Shown: positions 16,201 to 26,000 of the stretch, one piece after another
How the letters are laid out: each line of letters starts with the position of its first letter
How positions within the stretch are numbered: position 1 is the stretch's first letter
Assembly: GCA_016209595.1 (NCBI GenBank)
Contig: JACQVV010000436.1
Location: forward strand, 1-40,000
Direction of reading: 5' to 3'
Length of the DNA stretch: 40,000 nucleotides
Source: Planctomycetota bacterium
Lineage (GTDB): Bacteria; Planctomycetota; JACQVV01
Translations under genes and position numbers: made by a program
Notes under the pieces: model-generated
Told to the model about the DNA's origin: nothing
Database searches by the model: none
Seen by the model: only the letters and a program-made list of their open reading frames with translations

Positions 16201-16853
16201 TCCTCGCCGCGATCGACGACGCGTCCGGGGCCATCGAAATACGAAAGGTCTGGGCCGGCGACTTCCTGGCACGCGCCTGGGCCTACCGTGAACTCGGCGA
16301 CCACCTGGCGGACCAGGGACAAGACGCGGCGGGCGCGTTCGAGAAGGGAATCGCCGACCTCTTCGAGGCGCTTCGCTTCAACTCGCAGCTTGTCGAGTGC
16401 TACCGCATCCGGGCGATGCTCCACCAGCGGATCGGACGCCACGATCTCGCGGTCGAGGACTGCGAGATCGCCCTGCGAACCGACCCGACGTACGGACAGC
16501 GAAGCTCCGCCATCCACCTGGTCCACGCGATCGCTCTCCGCCTGGTCGGCGAGGCGCGAGCCGCCGGCGGCGAGTCTCCCATCGCGAGCTACCGCGCCGC
16601 GATCCAGTCGGCCGGCACGGGAACCGAGGTCAACCCCAACGACCCGGACCTCTGGCGCCAGCGCGGTTTCGCCCGGTTCCGGCTCGCGGTCTGGATGGAG
16701 GGGGAAGGAGACGGTGCGGCCAGCGAGTACCGGGGTGCCATCGCCGATTTCGACGAGATCCTCCAGCGCTTCCCTTCCGACCCCGCCGTCGGTCGATGGC
16801 GCGAGGAGCGCGCGATGGTCGAAGCGCGCCTTCTGAGCCTGAGGGGCCGGTGA
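13272..16853 (+). CDS. Zinc-ribbon / Ser/Thr kinase / TPR protein, partner of the ECF sigma factor
   Basis: 1,193 residues. Residues 1-90 are helical; a CxxC-CxxC zinc ribbon follows (C93, C96, C113, C116). The kinase domain covers about 147-415: GRGGMGVVYEAED, VALK lysine K177, HRDLKPEN (271-278), a canonical DFG (291-293) and MAPEQVRGE. A membrane helix lies at about 437-462 (WGALGLVVLSAVLVTAAL). The remaining 730 residues are helical with degenerate TPR-like repeats (for example AIDAYSRALDIDPTHGPAYLKRAEVHR, abbreviated in character here). The frame is open well upstream, but the ATG at 13272, overlapping the sigma stop as ATGA, is the natural start. Same-operon kinase and ECF factor suggest that this receptor kinase phosphorylates or otherwise licenses the sigma factor. 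The kinase domain differs from the two DWG kinases in the window. Confidence 0.93.
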   Translation: MTSDPVDALKRFLAESQTEGAPEDDESAAFGWLAVQMGHESAREIAEANADRGERARRGERWSLREVLEKRGALLAEDSLAIQRALERIRHACERCGHMSYPLHTAGEESLRCCRCGSELPTVCVTPPAPGRFRGSLSPPVQRILGKYRLVRELGRGGMGVVYEAEDPTLRRQVALKVLLDADAPPSHVRRLEREAEASAQLSHPNVVRVHEVGAAIDPASGGPVHFIAMELVAGETLRQAGERLSFAEKVRILAEVGDGVGHAHSRGVVHRDLKPENVLLAAGGRPVVSDFGLASWREARTRLTRPGAIMGSPCYMAPEQVRGETAAIGPPADVWALGVMLYEVLTGKLPFQEAPGLALFRAILLSDPVRPAALSSGVPRDLEAVCLKCLEKSPRARYSDGAEFAAEIGRWRRGEGVRARRVGVLGRVSRRLRRNPWISAAWGALGLVVLSAVLVTAALGIRSSARARADRYASEAALAYATGDLARTEDLARGALAEVPDHPEARYWLGRLRLREYEGARGFPEVRLAAGIVELLPARPETTAQKRLREEATRMLDGTHGEPLAAAVRALCEDRPEEALAVLDEFLRSERSSPTHWEFDVLACRCLYRLGRFEEARARLEPFLVLDPARTAPLWGRLMLALGLEAERHGSDPDPWFERASDAGRRLEAESSPDEGRLLRVMAQTLLAGTRWRRGVDPEPKVDEALGLIERTGTPDAWVARGDALFLRAEHRKARGRISLADPCEYQEAIDAYSRALDIDPTHGPAYLKRAEVHRTRWGIESLPENTRQADRDAALADYERALGASGRSVAAKVGMAWALGVGARGDEVDLDRTLAGFDEEIARVSEVLEEEPRSIQAVLRRGSLFQELALYRKLRGVERMEEYVSAAADFDRALVLDPDSVEALRGRAAVHGEISRYFLGRSEDPFPEAEKCLSDLARALEIHPGDADTLIVRSKYYRGLGFAKRLHGRAPMEDLLAAIDDASGAIEIRKVWAGDFLARAWAYRELGDHLADQGQDAAGAFEKGIADLFEALRFNSQLVECYRIRAMLHQRIGRHDLAVEDCEIALRTDPTYGQRSSAIHLVHAIALRLVGEARAAGGESPIASYRAAIQSAGTGTEVNPNDPDLWRQRGFARFRLAVWMEGEGDGAASEYRGAIADFDEILQRFPSDPAVGRWREERAMVEARLLSLRGR

Positions 16854-16980
16854 CAGGGAAGCCTGGAGCAAGAGGAACTTTTTTCACGATCTGCTAGACG
16901 GATTCGCTCCGCGTGCGCATGGAGGCGTGAAGGGGCAGACAAACGCCCCCGAACCGTTCCCCTTTCTCGAGGGAATTGCC

Positions 16981-18051
16981 ATGCGATGCGATGAGCGCCG
17001 GACGATGCCGTATCTTGCACTGTGCGTGTGGTTTTGCCTTGTGCCGCTTGCTGTTGCGTCGGACTCGGGATTCGATCCCGAGCTCGTCGACGTGGACAGG
17101 ATCGACGCCTTCAGCCCCATGGTCACGATCGCGAGCCAGGACCGCCTCTACGTCCTCTTCCCGGTCCGCGGCCTCCGGATCTTCGACCTCTCCAGCAGGG
17201 AAAACCCGGTGCTGGTCGGCCGGCTGCCGGGCTACATGACGGGGAGCCACGAATTCCACTTCCGGGACATGCGGGTCGAGAAGGACGTCGTCTACATGGC
17301 CGGCCGGGGCACGGTCGAGGTCCGCGGCTTGAGCGAGCCGGCATCGGTCATGATCTACGACCTCTCGGACCCCTCGCGCCCGAAGCGCCTCGGGTACGTC
17401 GCCGGGAGCGGCGCCCGGGGGATCGATGTCCGCGGCGAGCGGCTTTTCCTCTCGCTCGCCCCGCGCGGCGTCGCGGCCTACGAGTGGGACGGCAAGAGCG
17501 AACCCTCGCTCGTTGCCCTCGACCCCCGGCCCAGGGCGAGGGGAATCACCGAGGAGAAGGATCGCCTCTACGTGGGCGGCCGCGGCGGCCTCGGCATCTA
17601 CGACGTCAAGAAGAAGGACCGCCTCGTGCTTCTCGGCAAGGCAACGATCAAGGGCCTGGGACTGCGCATCGAGGTCGATCACCACATCGCCTACGTGAGC
17701 GCGCTCTGGGGAGGCCTGAGGATCGTTGACGTGCAAGACCCGTCGAGCCCCTCCGAGATCTCCTCGTTCGAGAGCGAGAAGGGTTGGTGCTGGGACGCGC
17801 GCGCTCGCGGCCACGATCTCTTCCTGGCCTACGGCCGGCGGGCCTGTGCGTTCGTCGTACTGGACGTCTTGTTTCCCGATGAACCGCGGGTCGCCGCCGA
17901 GGCCGAGCTCTCGCCCGACACCGCGGCTCTTTCGCTCGACGTTCACGGCGACCACGCCTGGGTCTCGAGTCGCGTGGTTCCCCGGCGCATCTTCCGGCCG
18001 GCCTACCTCCACACCCTGCGCCTCCACGGGAAGAGCGGAGAGGAGGAGTAG
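16981..18051 (+). CDS. Secreted LVIVD-type beta-propeller protein
   Basis: 356 residues. The ATG at 16981 is preceded by GAGGGA at good spacing and starts a signal peptide (MPYLALCVWFCLVPLAVA, likely cut after AVA). A longer frame begins at 16927 but would bury the signal. The mature part consists of repeats of about 40-50 residues of the form LYV-GLRIFDLSxPxxPVLVGxLPG, VMIYDLSDPSRPKRLGYV, LGIYDVKKKDRLVLLGKA, GLRIVDVQDPSSPSEISSF: the LVIVD repeat, thought to build a beta-propeller on secreted or surface proteins. It follows the ECF/kinase genes by about 127 bp and is 2 bp ahead of a HEAT-repeat gene, so the pair is probably cotranscribed. No catalytic function is indicated. Confidence 0.8.
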   Translation: MRCDERRTMPYLALCVWFCLVPLAVASDSGFDPELVDVDRIDAFSPMVTIASQDRLYVLFPVRGLRIFDLSSRENPVLVGRLPGYMTGSHEFHFRDMRVEKDVVYMAGRGTVEVRGLSEPASVMIYDLSDPSRPKRLGYVAGSGARGIDVRGERLFLSLAPRGVAAYEWDGKSEPSLVALDPRPRARGITEEKDRLYVGGRGGLGIYDVKKKDRLVLLGKATIKGLGLRIEVDHHIAYVSALWGGLRIVDVQDPSSPSEISSFESEKGWCWDARARGHDLFLAYGRRACAFVVLDVLFPDEPRVAAEAELSPDTAALSLDVHGDHAWVSSRVVPRRIFRPAYLHTLRLHGKSGEEE

Positions 18052-18053
18052 CC

Positions 18054-18887
18054 GTGCGCGCGGCGCGGCGCTCCCTGGAGGGGGCGATGCTTCTTGTCGG
18101 GACGGCGGGGCTGGCGTTTCTGCTCCTCGAACCTGGCGATCCTGGAGAGACCTTGCCCTCGCCTGGATCGGCCGCCGAAGGTCCGGAGCTCTTGGGGGGA
18201 GCTCCGGACTTTCCGCCCTGCCTCTCGGGTGCACCGGACGTCGAATCCGTGGCGGGGCTCCTCGAGCGCCCGAGCACCGCTCGGGAGCCCGCTGCCATCG
18301 AGGAGCCGGTCGCGGCCCACTCCGCGAGCGGCCTCCTCGTCCTCATCTCTGCCGCGCTCGGAGAGGGGCTTCCAGACGAGGAGGATCCGGCCGCGATCGA
18401 GGCCCAGGAGCTCGCCGAGTCGGCGCTCGAAGAGCTCCGCGACCGCTCGCTCGCGCCCGAGCTCGCGAGGATCGCCCGCGACCATCCGGACGCCGGCCAC
18501 CGGATCCTGGCGGCCGACATCCTGGTCGATCTCGATCCCCAGACCGCTCGGACGATCTCGATCGCCATGCTCCGCTGCGATTCCGACGCGGGAGCGCGGC
18601 AGTCCGCCGTAGTCCAGATTGCCAATCTCTCGCCGGATCCGGAAGGCCTGGATGCCCTGCGTCTCGCCCTCGTGCAGGATCCCGCGAGCTCCGTAAGGCA
18701 GGCAGCGGCCTTGGCCCTCGCCCGGCTCCTCGGGGAGGACGCTCTTGCCGACCTCCGCCAGGCAAGCGAGCTCGAGGGATCGCCAGCGGTCCGCCGGACG
18801 CTGGAGTCGGCCATCGGCGTGGCCGCGGAGGCACGCCCCAGGATGGGTGCTTCACACCCGCGGCGGCCCCGCGGCGACGACGGATAG
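18054..18887 (+). CDS. HEAT-repeat protein with N-terminal membrane anchor
   Basis: 277 residues from a GTG start at 18054. An Arg-containing N-terminus is followed by one hydrophobic stretch (AMLLVGTAGLAFLLLEPG), either an uncleaved anchor or a signal peptide. A low-complexity Pro/Glu/Ala linker follows, then helical pairs from about residue 120: SLAPELARIARDHPDAGHRILAADIL, DPQTARTISIAMLRCD, DPEGLDALRLALVQDPASSVRQAAALALARLL. These are typical of HEAT/PBS-lyase-like repeats that bind other proteins. The start lies 2 bp after the stop of the propeller gene, indicating translational coupling. The C-terminus converges on the giant gene with about 130 bp between them; that gap holds only a small GC stem (18980-18994) without a T-run. 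Confidence 0.7.
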   Translation: MRAARRSLEGAMLLVGTAGLAFLLLEPGDPGETLPSPGSAAEGPELLGGAPDFPPCLSGAPDVESVAGLLERPSTAREPAAIEEPVAAHSASGLLVLISAALGEGLPDEEDPAAIEAQELAESALEELRDRSLAPELARIARDHPDAGHRILAADILVDLDPQTARTISIAMLRCDSDAGARQSAVVQIANLSPDPEGLDALRLALVQDPASSVRQAAALALARLLGEDALADLRQASELEGSPAVRRTLESAIGVAAEARPRMGASHPRRPRGDDG

Positions 18888-19019
18888 GAGCGTCCGTCCT
18901 GCAGGCTCACTCCGGGTTCTGCTGGGCTCGGCTTGCCTCGCGAGAGGTCGCCTTCCCGTTCGCATGAGGCCGTGGATGGCCGGCCCAGGGCCGGAAGAGA
19001 GTCCAGGCAGGAAGGGTCC

Positions 19020-20080
19020 CTACTTGAGCCGGGTCGCGGGATCGCCGAAGAGGACCCAGCTCCTGACCACGTCGGTCTGGCTGCCGCCGGCAGACCAGGC
19101 GATCACCTTGGCCTCGGTCACGGCTTCGCCGATCGTCCGGCCGCCCTCGTCGAAGAGGATCCGCACGAGCTCGCGGTAGACGTCTTCCTGCGGGGCGGCC
19201 TCGACGAGCGCGGTCGAGCCCCAGAAGGCCATGCCGCCCCGGTCGGGCGTTCGCACGCAGGCCTCGCCGAGGCTCGTGAGCTGCGGCAAGTGGAACATGC
19301 CGTTCATGCAGCCCATGGCGGTCACGAGGCCGTTCCTGCCGCTCGGCGCGAGGGTCGGGACCGAGGCCGCGCCGAAGACGTACTCGTTCGCCCACTGCGT
19401 CGCGTTCCCGTGCCCCATGTACGCCACGAGGATTCGGCCGCCGTCGAAGGCGGCGAGCACGCGCGAGCGCACCTCGGCGACCGACAGGGGACCGAGGTAG
19501 AGTTCCTCGACCGAGTAGGCGGGGTCGAAGAGCGTGGCGAAGCCGCGGGTGGCGCGCGAGAAGTCGTAGGCCGCGTCGTCGTTATCGGCGACGAGGGACA
19601 CCTCGCGCTGCCAGGGGGCCGCGGGTCCGGTCTCGTGGGCGAGGATCTTCGCGACCACCGCCATGAGCTCGTCCTCGGACCGCACGGGAAGCCGGCCGAG
19701 GGCGAGGTCGGGGAGTTCGTCTTCTCCCTCGACCGCGGCGTACCAGTTGTCGCTCGCGGAGAGGACATGCTCCATCGCCATGAGCTTGGTCGGAACGTAG
19801 TCGGGCACGGCGAAGCGGTAGTTGTGCGAGTCCTGGGAGCCGTCGCCCACGAGCACCACGAAGCGCGGCGCGGGCGCGGTCCAGCCCCCCCGCACGTGCG
19901 CGAGGAACCCACGGATCGCGAGCGGATCGGGGAGGCCCCCCGTGAACTCGTCGAAGAGGTCGGTGACATCGACCACGGCCGTGGCGAGCCCCTGGCTCGC
20001 CCGGAAATCGGCGAGCGTCTGGACTCCCGACACGAGCGTCGGGTGCGCGATCGCGATCCTGTCCGCGCGGTTGGCTTGCG
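19020..20080 (-). other. C25 (gingipain/caspase-like) peptidase domain of the giant protein
   Basis: The C-terminal 350 residues have the family layout: AIAHPTLVSGVQTLADFRASQGLATAVVDVTDLFDEF, then FVVLVGDGSQDSHNYRF, LALGRLPVRSEDEL, ILVAYMGHGNATQW with the catalytic His, VTAMGCMNGMF with the nucleophile Cys, then FWGSTALVEA and a terminal WVLFGDPATRLK. His and Cys are 34 residues apart, close to the spacing in the Porphyromonas gingipain R structure (His211/Cys244, from memory). Related domains occur in PorU-type sortases. Confidence 0.85.
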
Positions 20081-23000
20081 TGCGCCAGTCCGAGGGGGCG
20101 TTCGTCTCGATCGCGAGCGGCGAGAGAAGCGCCCCTTCGCCCGCCAGGTGGTAGAGGGCGCCTGAACCCGCGGCGCGATCGTTCCAGCGGACGGTCCCGC
20201 CCGCGAGCTCCATCCCGCGGAGCCAGCGAGGGAAGGATGGATCGGTCGCGTCCAACCCGTAGACAGGGCCTGGGGCGAAGCCCGTGGCCGCGTACTCGCC
20301 GGGTCCCTCCCCGGGGAACGAAACCGCGTCCGCCCGCGCTACGAGGAGCCGCCGGTAGGCGAGCGAGAAGTAGTTCACGAAGACGTAGTCGTTCGCGACC
20401 TCCGGGAGGTCGGCGGGGAGGCGGAGCTCGACCGCGTTGTCGCCGGCCGAGAGAAGCCCCGAGGGAATCTCGAAGGTGGCCCTATGCGCTTGCCGCCCGT
20501 CCCACATGAGCTCGCCCACGAGCGCGCCATTGACCGACACGAGGACCCGGTGGTCGGGGTGTGCGAAGAAGTCGGTCACGCCGGCAAGGGCCACGATGAG
20601 CCGCGCCGTGTGCGGCGTCCCGGCAAGGTCCGGGGTGGGCAGGACGAAGGTCCGGCGCGACCAGGGATGGCTACCGCCCGCCGTGTTGTAGAGCGGCGCG
20701 GGATGGAACCAGAAGTCCCGGCCCTCGCCGTTCTCGATGCGCGTGAAGATGCTCGCGTTCTCCTCGAGGTGGAGGACCCCATCGCCCTCGGCCCTAGGCG
20801 CGAGAATCCCGGGACCGGGCGTGACCCAGGCGTCCTCCATCCTCTTGCCGAAACCCGAGCCCGCTGTCAGCCAGTAAACGTTCTCGTCGGTGTAGCGCGT
20901 GGCCTCGGGGTTGTCGATCGTCCGCCAGGGGTTTTTCGTGCCGTAGAAATAGACCGCGTCCCCCGCGCCGAAGACACCGTCCGCCTCGCCTGAAACCCGC
21001 ATCGCGATCTCGCGGCCGAGGTGGAACATCCGGATCGTCCTGGGGTCGGCAGAGACGTCGAGCCCCGCCCGAGCGAGGTCGTCCCGCGTGAGGCGGTAGA
21101 GGCCGTCGTGGACGACCTTGACCTTGAGGGCGGAGGGGTTCGACGAGAGCCAGCGCTGGACCAGAGTGTCCACCAGGCCCTCGCCGCCCGGTTCGCCTCC
21201 CGGGCCCGGCCCCGCCGCCCCGATGAAGTCGATTCGGACGAGGATTCGTCTGTAGACGTCGGCCCGGCCTCCCTGGACCTGGACCGGGTGGATCTCCAGG
21301 GGCAGGAGCTGGCGGCCGGCGTACCGGATCAAGCGTTCGAGATCGACGAGCGAGCCGGGGAAGAGCGCGCCGTCCACCGGGGCGGCTGGCCTCGCAGGGA
21401 GGGCACCGGAGGACGGCGACGAGGACGGGGGCGCGTCTCCCGCGGCGTCGGGGCGGCCCGGAGATCCCCCCAGCATCTCCTCGAGCGCCTCGCGTCGCGC
21501 CTCCAAGAGCTCGGCCTTCCTCCGCTTGATCGCCGCGAGGAGCTCCCGCCGGGCCTCGATCAAGTCTGCCATGAGGCGGTCACGCCCCTCCTTCTCTTCC
21601 GTGTCGCCTGCTCCGGCCGGCTGCCCCGAAACCGCAGGTGGAGGGGTCCCCGCGGGCGGCGAGTAGAGCCTCGTCGCGGGGGGGGCAAAAACTGGCCGGA
21701 AGATCGGGAACACCCGCGAGTCGGCCTCGAGGATCTCGACGCTCGCGCGCTCGATCTCGGGCGTGACGAGGAGGACGCGCTTGGCGGGCACAAGCGGCTT
21801 GCCCTCCGCCGACGTCGAGGCATACCCCCGCATCTCGATCCTCGTCCGGCGGACGCCGCCCCAGACCTCCTCGGAGAAGGTCGCCTCGGGCGGCAGGATT
21901 TCAAGGACGGCGCCGGTCTCGTCCCACGAGATGAGGCGGATCCCGGCCGCGGCGAGATCGATCCCGAGGAGCTTCTCCGCGATCAAGGGCGTTCCGTTCC
22001 CCGTCGCGGGCGGCGGCTCCGACGGATCGGAGAGCGGGACCGTGCCAGGACCCTCGTCCGTCGAACCGTGGTTCACGTAGAGCGAATCGTCGAGGAGCGG
22101 CTCTCCGAGGCCGGCCGCCGGAACCGCATCGACCGGCCCGTGGAGCGTGCGCGTGCCCCGATCGTCCACGTCCTCCACGAGGTAGTAGTAGCGGATGCCG
22201 TTCTCGACCGACCGGTCGAGGAAGTAGTAGCGGCCTCCGGTCTCGGAGTCGCCAAGGCCCAGGATGAGAGCCGGGTTCACCTGGATGAAGTCCCGGTCCG
22301 GGAACCGGCTCCGGTAGACGTTGAAGCCGAGGTTGTCGATCTCCTGCCCCGTCTCCCATTCGACGAGGACCGCGGCGTCGTAGGCCCGGGCCGACAGGGC
22401 GACGAGATCGACAGCGGTGGGCGACTGGCTGAACTCGATCTGATCGACGCCGGTGTTCCTGGGGTCCGGGTCGGGCGTCACATTGTCGTCGAGGCGCCCG
22501 TCCATGTCGAACGGCTCGCCGTAGACCGCCCCCGCCCCGTTGATCGGGCGGATCGTGTTCCCCGGCGCCCGCTTCTCGACGTTGTGGAGGCCGGCGAGTC
22601 CCCCGCCGTTCTCAAAGCGAAGCTTGGAAAGGTGCTGGACGTCCCCCCCGAGGCCGTTGAAGCTGTCGGCGTCGTCGGTCAGGAAGTAGAGGTAGCGGGG
22701 ATAGCGGTTGTTGGGCGGGGCGCCGCCGTCCACGGCGTTGTCGAACCAGAGGACGAACATGTACGGGATCCCAGCCAGGCCGTTCGTGAAGGCAAGGCCG
22801 CTCTCGACCGTCGCCTCGGTCGTCTCGTTCGAGTTCGCGCTCCTCGTGTAGAGGTACTCGAACTTGGTGAACTCGAGGTCGGCGGTCGCGCCGTCCCGGA
22901 TCCAGATCGAGTACCCTCCTGCCGCGCCTGACCGGGTGAAGTGGACGTACCCTCCGACGGCCGGGTTGAAGGTCGCCCCCCCGGGGAAGGCGATCCGGAT

Positions 23001-26000
23001 CGTCCCGTCGATCACGAGCTGCTGGTAATTGCCCAAGAGCACGGTGGTCTTGTTCCCGCCCGAACCTGCCTGGATCTCCAACGTCCCGCTCACGAAGTGC
23101 GGATAGGGCGGGAAGGCGGGGGTCCCCAGGTTCCCGAGCGCGCGCGACAGGGTGAACGTCGCCCGCGTGAGGATCTTTAGGGTCCCGGAGACGGCAAGCG
23201 TGTTCGAGACGGTGACGCTCCCGCTCGCGCGTGCGTCCGTCCCGCTGACGCTCAGGTTGTAGAAGGAGATCGGCCCCGTGATCGCCTGCGTGCCGGCCCC
23301 GTCCAGGAGGATCCGGCCCGTGCCGGAGTTGAAGGTCCCCGAGTTCGACCATGAGCCCGAGACGGAGAGATCCTCATCCCCCATCGTGATCGTCCCGGAA
23401 TTGACGACCGGTCCGTCCAGGTTGTTGCCGGCGGCGCGGAAGTTCGTGAGAAGGATCGTCCCCGAGTTGTCGAGCCCGCTTCGCAGGTCGAAGACCGGGA
23501 GGGGCACGAGCGCGCCGTTCGTGTTCTCGATCCGCCCGTCGTTGTCCACCGAGGCGTTTGCCTGGAGCACGCCGGTGCTCTGGAAGTCGAGGACCGCGGG
23601 CGCGCCGTCGGCATCGGGGCCGTCCGGTTCGACCCGGACGTTGCCGCTCACGATGAGGTTGCGCGCGCCGCCATCGCCGACCAGGGTCACGCTCGCCGTC
23701 CCCACGCCTCCTTCCCCGATCACGAGCCCGGCAATCGTCGTCGAGATGTTCAGCGTCACCGTCGCGGTGACGATGGTGAAGAAGTCCGGGTCGATCACGC
23801 ACCGGTCGTTCAGCCCGGGCACGAGACCCGAATCCCAGTTCAAGGGATCGTTCCAGAGGGCCGTCCCGTTGCCGTTTGTGAAGCGCGTCTCGGGCCAGAG
23901 GATCGACCCGTCGCTGTCATCGATGGGCGGGTCGATGTCCTGGGGGTCGTCGTCGTATTGGTCCCCCGCCCCGACCCCGCCGAAGCCCCGCATCGCGATC
24001 GCGCCATTCGAGATCGCGAGGGCGCACCGTACATTGAAGGTCGTCGTCCCGTCGAAGCTGCACCCGCTGAACGTGTAGGTCCCCGCGGCGATGGGCGAGC
24101 GCATCAGCTGCAGATAGTAAGTGCCCGGGCCAGAGGTGCCGTTGGTGAAGGAGACCCCGTCCACGTCGTTCCCGGCCCCGGCGTTCGCGGTGATGTTGAG
24201 GCCGTTCGCGTCCGAGCGGTTGAAAACGAGCCCCGAGATCGCCACCGTCCCCGGATTCCCGACCGAGCCGACCGTGAAGGCGTAGCGGTTCGGCACCCCC
24301 CCGCCCGCGTCGGTCACGACCGGCGTTCCCGAAGCAAGGAAGCTCCCGTTCACCTGGACGACCCCCGCGACCGGCCCGGTGGTCCCGAGGCGTAGAAGCG
24401 AGGTCGCCGTGAGGTTCAAGGTCCCGCCCGAGACGACGGTGACGCAACTTGCCCCGTCCCCCTGCACGGTGAGCGAGTCGGTCCCATCGAGGAGGAGCGT
24501 CCCGGTGACTTCGAGCTTGTAGAACGTCGCGGCCGCGGTCCCAGCGAGAGCTCCGCTCGCCGCGACGAACCGGACCGTGTCGTTCCCGGGCGTCCAGGTC
24601 CCGTCGTGGGTGAAGTTGGCTGTCACCTCGACCCTCGAGACCGTCGCCGAGGTCACCTCGAGGACCGCCGCGGCAGCCACGGTGAGGTGATGGAACCGCG
24701 TGACCTGGCTCCCGAGGATCTGGGAGGCCCCGCCCGTGAACTCCACGATCGAGGCCAAAGGCGTCGATCCGTTGAACGTGTCGTTGTTCGTCCAGTTGCC
24801 GGCAACCTTGATCTTGTTCCCCGCGTTCGTCGTGTTCACCGCGAGCGAGGAGCTCGCGAAGGCATTGGCGAGGTCGATCGCGATGTGGTTGAATGTCGTG
24901 GTCGAACTCCCGCGCACCTGCGAGCTCGCGCCCACGAAATCGACCGTCGACGTCGAGGCGACGAACGTGCCGCTGTTCGTGAAGTCGCAAGCGATGCGGA
25001 TCGTCGCCGCGCCGGCGTCGAAAGTGCCAGAATCGATCCGGAAGTCGCAGTTCACCACGATCGACCCGGCGAGCGTCGCCGTCCCGCCGCTCTTCGCGAT
25101 GCGTAGATTATTGTAGGCCCCGCCGGGCGGGATGACGACGGTCTGGGCGCCCGAGCCGGTGTAGCCGATCGTGCCCGCGGCCGCGTCGAACGATGTCCCC
25201 ATCGAGACACTCGATTCGAAGTTGAGCGTCCCGTCCACGTCCAGCGCCCCGGTGACGCCGAGCGCGTTCGTCGCCGAGTAGCTCCCGCCCGCGGGCACGG
25301 TGAGGTTGAAGAAGGAGCTCGCGCCGGATGCCCCAGCAATCGTGTTCCCTCCGCCCGTGAGCCGGACGGTGCCGGCTCCGGCCGTGAAGGTCCCGGTGTT
25401 TGAGAAGTTCCCGCTCACGGTGTCGGTCCCGGAGAGGGTGAGGCTCCCGGAGTTCACGAGGTTTCCAGTGACCGCGAGCGTTCCGCCCGACTGGGTGAGG
25501 GTCCCGGACGAGTCGATTCCGCCGCCGGCAGAGAAAGTTCCGCTCCCCGAGAAGACAATCGTTCCGTCGTTGTCGACCGCACCGCTAACCGTGAGCAACC
25601 CCGAGCCGCTGAAGTCGAGGCTCGCCCCCGTCTGGAGATTCAGCGTCCCCGTGATCGTGAGCGACGTGTTGAAAGGACCGGCGGGCGGAGGAACCGGGTC
25701 GTTGGTAAAGAGCTGGCCGTTCGTCAGGATCGTCAGCGCCCCGATCGTGGCCGTGACGTTCAGCACCGGATACCCGATCACCGTCGTGTCGGGGATGGTG
25801 ACGGTCGCGGTCGAGGGAGGCGGGCCGGACGGGCTCCAGTTGCCGGGATTGGACCAGAGCTGATCGCCCGTGGTGTTCGTCCAGACGAAGACGTTCCAGC
25901 GGATCGAGCCCGTGGTCTCGGGCGGAGGCCCCGAGGCCCCGCCCACCGCGTCGGGACCGCCGTCGTCCTCGTACGACGCATCGCCCTTCGCTCCGGAGAA

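Noticed and set aside
16855..16890. Possible terminator after the sigma-linked kinase
   Set aside because: A 4-bp stem (CAGG/CCTG) is followed by a T6 run only after a gap of about 14 nt, so the geometry is wrong for an intrinsic terminator.
18980..18994. Possible terminator hairpin between the HEAT gene and the giant gene
   Set aside because: A 5-bp GC stem is present (CCGGC-CCAGG-GCCGG) but no T-run follows on either strand; in sequence this GC-rich such stems are common by chance.
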